9,986 bases of DNA. Source: an uncultured Rhodocyclaceae bacterium. Lineage in GTDB: Bacteria; Pseudomonadota; Gammaproteobacteria; Burkholderiales; Rhodocyclaceae. Under the pieces are notes generated by a model, which worked only from the letters and a program-made list of their open reading frames with translations, was not told the DNA's origin and searched no databases. A program made the position numbers and the translations under genes. The DNA lies in contig CALAGF010000120.1 in the NCBI GenBank assembly GCA_937892345.1, positions 1-9,986 of the forward strand, read 5' to 3'. Positions 5,862 through 9,986 of this stretch are shown piece by piece. Numbering within the stretch: position 1 is the first letter of the stretch; each line of letters opens with the position of its first letter.

Positions 5862-7274
5862 ATGAAACAAGAAAAAGCTCTGGTGTGGTTCCGACGCGAC
5901 CTGCGCGACCACGATCACGCCGCTCTGGCGGCCGCCTTGAGTCGGAGCGCAAGCGTCTATTGCGTTTTCGTCTTCGACACCACAATTCTCGATGACCTGC
6001 CATCTCGCAAGGATAGGCGGGTGCATTTCATTCACGCCTCACTGCTTGAACTGGATGCCGCGTTGCGCGCTCGCGGTGGCGGCCTGTATGTCCGGCACGG
6101 CCGCAGCGAGGCGGAAATTCCGGCCCTCGCCCGCGAACTCGGCGTCAGTGCAGTGTATTGCAATCGGGATTACGAACCCGCTGCCAAACAGCGCGACGCA
6201 ACGGTTGCCACGGCACTCGCCGGTGAGGGTGTTGATTTCCATGCGCTCAAGGATCAGTGCATATTCGACGGAGAGGAAGTACTTACTCAGGCCGGCAAAC
6301 CTTTCACCGTTTTCACCCCCTACAAGAACGCCTGGCGCAAACGGCTCACCTCAGCCGATGTGGCCTGCATCCACAGCGAAGGCGGCTTGGCAGCGCCACA
6401 GGAAGATGCGCCATCCTCGCTGGAAAGTCTCGGGTTTGCGACCACCGACCTGATTGCCCTGGGCATTCATCCCGGCATGTCCGGCGCACGCCGTCTGTGG
6501 GACGATTTTCGTGCGGGACGAATTCAGCGCTACGGCAGCCTGCGCGATTTCCCGGCGATCAAAGGGGTCAGCTATCTTTCGGTCCACCTGCGTTTTGGCA
6601 CGATTTCCATTCGCGAACTGGTGCGCCATGCGCTTGCAGCCGAAGCCGAGAGCTGGCTGAACGAACTGATCTGGCGTGATTTCTACTTCATGATCCTCGA
6701 CCATTTTCCGCATGCGGTCGAGTACGCATTCAAACCGGAATACAACGCGATTCGCTGGGATGACTGGCCGGCAGGACTCACAGCCTGGCAACAGGGCAAC
6801 ACCGGCTATCCGCTGGTTGACGCCGCAATGCGCCAACTCAATCACAGTGGCTGGATGCACAACCGCCTGCGCATGGTCGTTGCGTCCTTTCTCTGCAAGG
6901 ATCTCGGCATTTCCTGGCGGCATGGAGAGCGCTATTTCGCCGAGCAACTCAACGACTTCGACCTGTCGGCGAACAACGGCGGCTGGCAATGGGCAGCCTC
7001 CAGCGGCTGCGATGCCCAGCCCTACTTCCGCATATTCAACCCGGTAACCCAGTCGGAGAAATTCGATCCTGAAGGGAAATTCATCCGCCGCTATGTGCCG
7101 GAATTGGCGAAAGTACCGGACAAATATATCCATGCCCCCTGGAAAATGGGGCGTATCGAACAGGAAGCCATCGGCGTCATCATCGGTCGGGACTATCCCG
7201 CCCCCATCGTCGACCATGCTGCGGCCCGTGAGAAAACCTTGGCGCGTTATGCCGTGGTGAAAAAAGCCCTTTGA
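5862..7274 (+). CDS. phr: Deoxyribodipyrimidine photolyase, class I (CPD photolyase)
   Basis: Repairs UV-induced cyclobutane pyrimidine dimers by light-driven electron transfer from reduced FAD. The 470-residue product is almost the length of E. coli PhrB. The N-terminal alpha/beta antenna domain begins VWFRRDLRDHDHAAL (8-22). The C-terminal FAD domain contains WLNELIWRDFY (265-275), whose Glu268 and Trp271 correspond to the dimer-contacting Glu274 and Trp277 of E. coli, then NTGYPLVDAAMRQL, WMHNRLRM and NNGGWQWAAS (near 372-380). The electron-transfer triad is intact: Trp299, Trp352 and Trp375 line up with E. coli Trp306, Trp359 and Trp382. This supports a true photolyase rather than a degenerate cryptochrome. 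The antenna pigment (folate or deazaflavin) cannot be told by eye. The ATG at 5862 gives the expected N-terminus. The gene is divergent from yqgE, convergent with the kinase, and probably transcribed alone. Confidence 0.95.
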   Translation: MKQEKALVWFRRDLRDHDHAALAAALSRSASVYCVFVFDTTILDDLPSRKDRRVHFIHASLLELDAALRARGGGLYVRHGRSEAEIPALARELGVSAVYCNRDYEPAAKQRDATVATALAGEGVDFHALKDQCIFDGEEVLTQAGKPFTVFTPYKNAWRKRLTSADVACIHSEGGLAAPQEDAPSSLESLGFATTDLIALGIHPGMSGARRLWDDFRAGRIQRYGSLRDFPAIKGVSYLSVHLRFGTISIRELVRHALAAEAESWLNELIWRDFYFMILDHFPHAVEYAFKPEYNAIRWDDWPAGLTAWQQGNTGYPLVDAAMRQLNHSGWMHNRLRMVVASFLCKDLGISWRHGERYFAEQLNDFDLSANNGGWQWAASSGCDAQPYFRIFNPVTQSEKFDPEGKFIRRYVPELAKVPDKYIHAPWKMGRIEQEAIGVIIGRDYPAPIVDHAAAREKTLARYAVVKKAL

Positions 7275-7280
7275 AGCGTG

Positions 7281-7303
7281 TTGACCGTGTACGCCACGGT
7301 CAA
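7281..7303. terminator. Hairpin between convergent phr and kinase gene
   Basis: In the 35-base gap between phr and the converging kinase gene, TTGACCGTG (7281-7289) pairs perfectly with CACGGTCAA (7295-7303) around a 5-base loop. No T-run follows directly on either strand. On the plus strand a second, weaker stem with GCC (7304-7306) against GGC (7316-7318) leads into TTTTT (7320-7324), which lies inside the 3' end of the kinase gene and could complete termination of phr. A shared bidirectional terminator is the natural reading, but efficiency cannot be judged. Confidence 0.5.
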
Positions 7304-7309
7304 GCCTGC

Positions 7310-9928
7310 TCAGTGGGCCTTTTTGCAGTAGCCGGCCACCAGTGCCAGCAGTTCATCTTCGTCGTAGGGCTTGCCGAGGTAGTGCTGGGCGCCGATAGCC
7401 AGTGCGTGACTGCGGTGCTTGTCGGCGGTACGCGAAGTGATCATCACGACAGGAATCGCCTTGGTCCGCTGATCGTTGCGCAGGTTGCGCACCAGATCAA
7501 AGCCATCCATGCGAGGCATTTCGATGTCGGAGAGAATCACATCCGGCAGCATATCCACCAGATGCTCCAGGGCCTCGACCCCATCCTTGGCCAGGATGAC
7601 TTCATAGCCTTCGCGCTGCAGCAGGCGACTGGTGATCTTGCGCACGGTCAAGGAGTCATCGACCACCATCACCGTCGGCAAACGTTGCTCGGGCATTTCC
7701 AGCAGGACCGGCGCCTGCATTGAGGCATTGCCCGGCATCGTCCGGCTGGCCAGCGCCACCGGATTGAGAATGAGCACAACCTGCCCATCACCCAGCACCG
7801 TGGCACCGGAAATGCCAACCACCCGCGCCAGCTGTGCGCCAATATTCTTGACCACGACTTCCTGATTGCCATTCAGCGCATCCACCAGCACGGCGGCCCG
7901 TTGCGAACCTGAACGCAGCAGCAGCACCCAGTACTGGCGTTGCTGTTCGGGAACGGCCTCGGCATCGCCCAGCAGATGCGGCAAGTAGTGGAAGGGATAG
8001 CGATTGCCCTGCCAGTTGACTTCCCCTTGCATGCGCAATTCGTTCAGCGCGTGCTCCTTGAGCTCCAGCACCTGCTCGATCATCGTCGAGGGGATGGCAT
8101 AAGCCTGTGCAGCAGCCCGGATCTGCAGGGTTTGTGTGACGGCCAGCGTGAGTGGCAGATAAATGCGGAAGGTCGTACCGCGGCCAGGTTCGGAATGAAT
8201 TTCCACCCGTCCGCCCAGTTCGCTGACCTCGGTTTTGACCACATCCATCCCGACGCCGCGCCCGGAAACCTGCGTCAACTCGGTGGCGGTGGAGAAGCCT
8301 GGCTGGAAGATGAAATCCAGCAATTGGGCATCGTCGACCGTTGTACCCGCCGGCAACAGCCCGGTTTCCTCTGCCCGCTGGCGAATCCGCCCGCGATCAA
8401 GGCCACGCCCGTCGTCATGCAGGGAAAGAATGATTTCATTGGCTTCCTGCACCAATTTCAACGTGATTTCGCCAGTTTCCGGCTTGCCCGAAGCTGCCCG
8501 CAATTCACGCGGCTCAATACCGTGCGTGACCGCATTGCGCAGCATGTGTTCAATCGGCGCCAACATCTTGTCGAGTACCGAGCGGTCGATTTCAACGTGC
8601 CCGCCAACAATATCGAAGTTGGCCCGCTTGCCGACGTCCTTGGCCGTCTGGCGGACGATACGGTAAAGCCGTTCGGCCTGGCTGGAGAAGGGCAGCATGC
8701 GTACGCCCATCAGTCCCTGCTGCAGGCTGCGATTCAGGCGTGACTGCGCAAGAATGGCCGCATTGGCGTCGTCCAGATTCTTGAGCAGACTCTGCTGCAC
8801 AGTCGCCACGTCATTGACCGACTCGGCCATGAAGCGGGTCAATTCCTGAAAGCGGGTAAAGCGGTCGAGTTCAAGCGGATCGAAATCGGCCTGACCTTCG
8901 CTGGCGTGAGAAACACGGGCCTGGATCTGGGTTTCTGCCTGAATTTCGATTTCGCGCAGTTGGCGGCGCAAACGAATGACGTTTTCCGTAAGTTCCAGCA
9001 AGGAACCCTTGAGGCTGCGCATTTCGCCTTCGATCCGCGTACGGGCAATCGACAACTCGCCGGCCTCGTTAACCAGTCGGTCAACCAGTTCGGCGCGCAC
9101 GCGCAAACTGGCTTTTTGCAAACCGCCTTCGCTGTCCTCGCCCTCGGCCGAAGTCAGGCGGGCAAGCGGCTGCAGCGGCGCCAGCATTTGCTGTTCAGCC
9201 TCGCCGGTCTGGGGTCCGAGGCGCAGACGCTCTACCGACTGGGCAAGCGTATCTATGCCGGATTCGATGTCGTCGATCAAGGCGGGGACAACGCCCCCCG
9301 TCTTGATGGCTTCGTGCACCCGTGTTTCCAGCAGGTGCGTGACTTCACCGAGGTTCATCGCCCCGGCCATCCGGGCATTGCCCTTGAAGGTATGCAACAG
9401 GCGCGCAATGGCGCGTGGTGCGGCCTCCTCGTTCAGATGATCGCGCCAGATGCGCGATTGGGCCGTCAACTCGCGCAACTGATCGGCAGCTTCTTCGAGG
9501 AAGATCGGCAGCAGTTGCTCGTCGATCTCGTCAGGCAACTGCGGAAGATTATCGACTGGTGCCGACGGCGTTACCGCCTCGGGTTCTCCTGCGTCCGGTC
9601 CGGCGCCCTTACCAACTTCCGCCTCGACTTCGGGCTCGGTCGAATCCGCCGGTGCGGCTGGCACCGAAGCGGCCACGACCGGATACAGTGCCTCCAGCGA
9701 TCCAACGATTTCGCCAGCCTCGTCTGGCACACGCTTCAGGGTCACCGTCTCAAGCATCCCGCTCAGCTCGCCGATTGCGCTCGCTACCGTGGCAATCGCT
9801 TCGCTGCTGGCGCGCTGCGTCGAATTGTCACGCCGCAACAAGGCGTGTTCGAGTGCCAGACCAAGACGGTTGATCGGATCCAGGCCAACGGTGGCCGTCG
9901 CACCAGCAGGCAAAGCAAAACTGTTCAT
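7310..9928 (-). CDS. Hybrid CheA-type histidine kinase / response regulator (PilL/ChpA-like)
   Basis: An 872-residue chemotaxis-type hybrid kinase. Numbered from ATG 9928, the order is: helical N-terminal region (about 16-83) without a clear phospho-histidine; Ala/Pro/Glu-rich linker (87-133); Hpt domain (138-228) with His179 in LLHTFKGNARMAG; long helical dimerisation region (about 270-410); HATPase with RNAVTHG (464-470), DDGRGLD (505-511) and GRGVGMDVV (556-564); CheW-like domain (about 600-730); and receiver domain (about 752-870) with Asp757-Asp758, phospho-acceptor Asp801, Thr831 and Lys853. This architecture fits PilL/ChpA kinases that control type IV pili and twitching; the kinase passes phosphate to PilG/PilH-type regulators. 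It is far shorter than Pseudomonas ChpA, which has many Hpt-like modules. The same frame stays open through ATG 9979 to the window end, so the N-terminus is uncertain. No cheW, cheY or receptor gene lies within the window. Confidence 0.88.
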   Translation of the reverse strand: MNSFALPAGATATVGLDPINRLGLALEHALLRRDNSTQRASSEAIATVASAIGELSGMLETVTLKRVPDEAGEIVGSLEALYPVVAASVPAAPADSTEPEVEAEVGKGAGPDAGEPEAVTPSAPVDNLPQLPDEIDEQLLPIFLEEAADQLRELTAQSRIWRDHLNEEAAPRAIARLLHTFKGNARMAGAMNLGEVTHLLETRVHEAIKTGGVVPALIDDIESGIDTLAQSVERLRLGPQTGEAEQQMLAPLQPLARLTSAEGEDSEGGLQKASLRVRAELVDRLVNEAGELSIARTRIEGEMRSLKGSLLELTENVIRLRRQLREIEIQAETQIQARVSHASEGQADFDPLELDRFTRFQELTRFMAESVNDVATVQQSLLKNLDDANAAILAQSRLNRSLQQGLMGVRMLPFSSQAERLYRIVRQTAKDVGKRANFDIVGGHVEIDRSVLDKMLAPIEHMLRNAVTHGIEPRELRAASGKPETGEITLKLVQEANEIILSLHDDGRGLDRGRIRQRAEETGLLPAGTTVDDAQLLDFIFQPGFSTATELTQVSGRGVGMDVVKTEVSELGGRVEIHSEPGRGTTFRIYLPLTLAVTQTLQIRAAAQAYAIPSTMIEQVLELKEHALNELRMQGEVNWQGNRYPFHYLPHLLGDAEAVPEQQRQYWVLLLRSGSQRAAVLVDALNGNQEVVVKNIGAQLARVVGISGATVLGDGQVVLILNPVALASRTMPGNASMQAPVLLEMPEQRLPTVMVVDDSLTVRKITSRLLQREGYEVILAKDGVEALEHLVDMLPDVILSDIEMPRMDGFDLVRNLRNDQRTKAIPVVMITSRTADKHRSHALAIGAQHYLGKPYDEDELLALVAGYCKKAH

Positions 9929-9986
9929 GGGACTTGTTATGAATTGATATTTATTCTTATTTTCACTCCAAACACACATCCCTGTC
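9929..9986 (-). other. AT-rich leader upstream of the kinase gene
   Basis: The 58 bases before ATG 9928 are markedly AT-rich (9936-9966 especially) compared with the GC-rich coding DNA on its 3' side. The kinase frame stays open here and would encode 17 extra residues from ATG 9979 rich in Asn, Lys and Tyr, unlike the rest of the protein. Composition therefore suggests non-coding leader or promoter DNA. No confident -35/-10 pair or strong ribosome-binding site was found in either strand. Confidence 0.35.

Noticed and set aside
5824..6003. 60-residue N-terminal extension of yqgE
   Set aside because: It is antisense to the start of phr, is arginine-rich and has no match to the YqgE family, whose N-terminus begins at the ATG at 5823.
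7940..8743. 267-residue plus-strand open frame opposite the kinase gene
   Set aside because: It mirrors the HATPase and CheW region on the opposite strand, has no recognisable domain and no convincing start context.

Overview
The window is an ordinary, gene-dense piece of chromosome from a GC-rich Gram-negative bacterium. Gene content and protein character (proC-yggT-yggU, a short ComEA-type protein, yqgE-ruvX-pyrR-pyrB-pyrC', a class I photolyase and a PilL/ChpA-like kinase) point to Betaproteobacteria, plausibly Rhodocyclales. That placement is inferred from family resemblance, not from a search. No mobile element, CRISPR array, tRNA or rRNA was seen, and every gap between genes is under 150 bases.

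Layout: (1) bases 25-1670, plus strand: proC (proline synthesis), yggT (inner-membrane protein) and yggU (DUF167), tightly packed and probably one transcript. (2) 1704-1994, minus strand: a small exported helix-hairpin-helix protein of the ComEA type, convergent with yggU. (3) 2141-5823, minus strand: yqgE, ruvX, pyrR, pyrB and pyrC' in transcription order, overlapping or separated by 2-4 bases, closed by a strong intrinsic terminator at 2093-2124. (4) 5862-7274, plus strand: phr, a DNA photolyase, divergent from yqgE across only 38 bases, with overlapping candidate promoters. (5) 7310-9928, minus strand: a hybrid CheA-type histidine kinase with Hpt, HATPase, CheW and receiver domains. It is convergent with phr, and its 5' side lies close to the window end.

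Functionally, the central operon joins de novo pyrimidine synthesis (aspartate carbamoyltransferase PyrB with its dihydroorotase-like partner) to PyrR and to two widely conserved housekeeping genes. The dihydroorotase-like protein has lost its main metal-binding motif, so it is most likely the non-catalytic PyrB partner known from Pseudomonas; a working dihydroorotase should lie elsewhere in the genome. The kinase probably controls type IV pili or twitching, a role that would fit a competence-type DNA-binding protein nearby, although nothing in the sequence ties the two together.

I found no convincing new biological system. The points most worth a second look are the degenerate dihydroorotase, the overlapping yqgE/phr promoters with a possibly leaderless yqgE transcript, and the unusually short PilL/ChpA-like kinase with an unresolved start.
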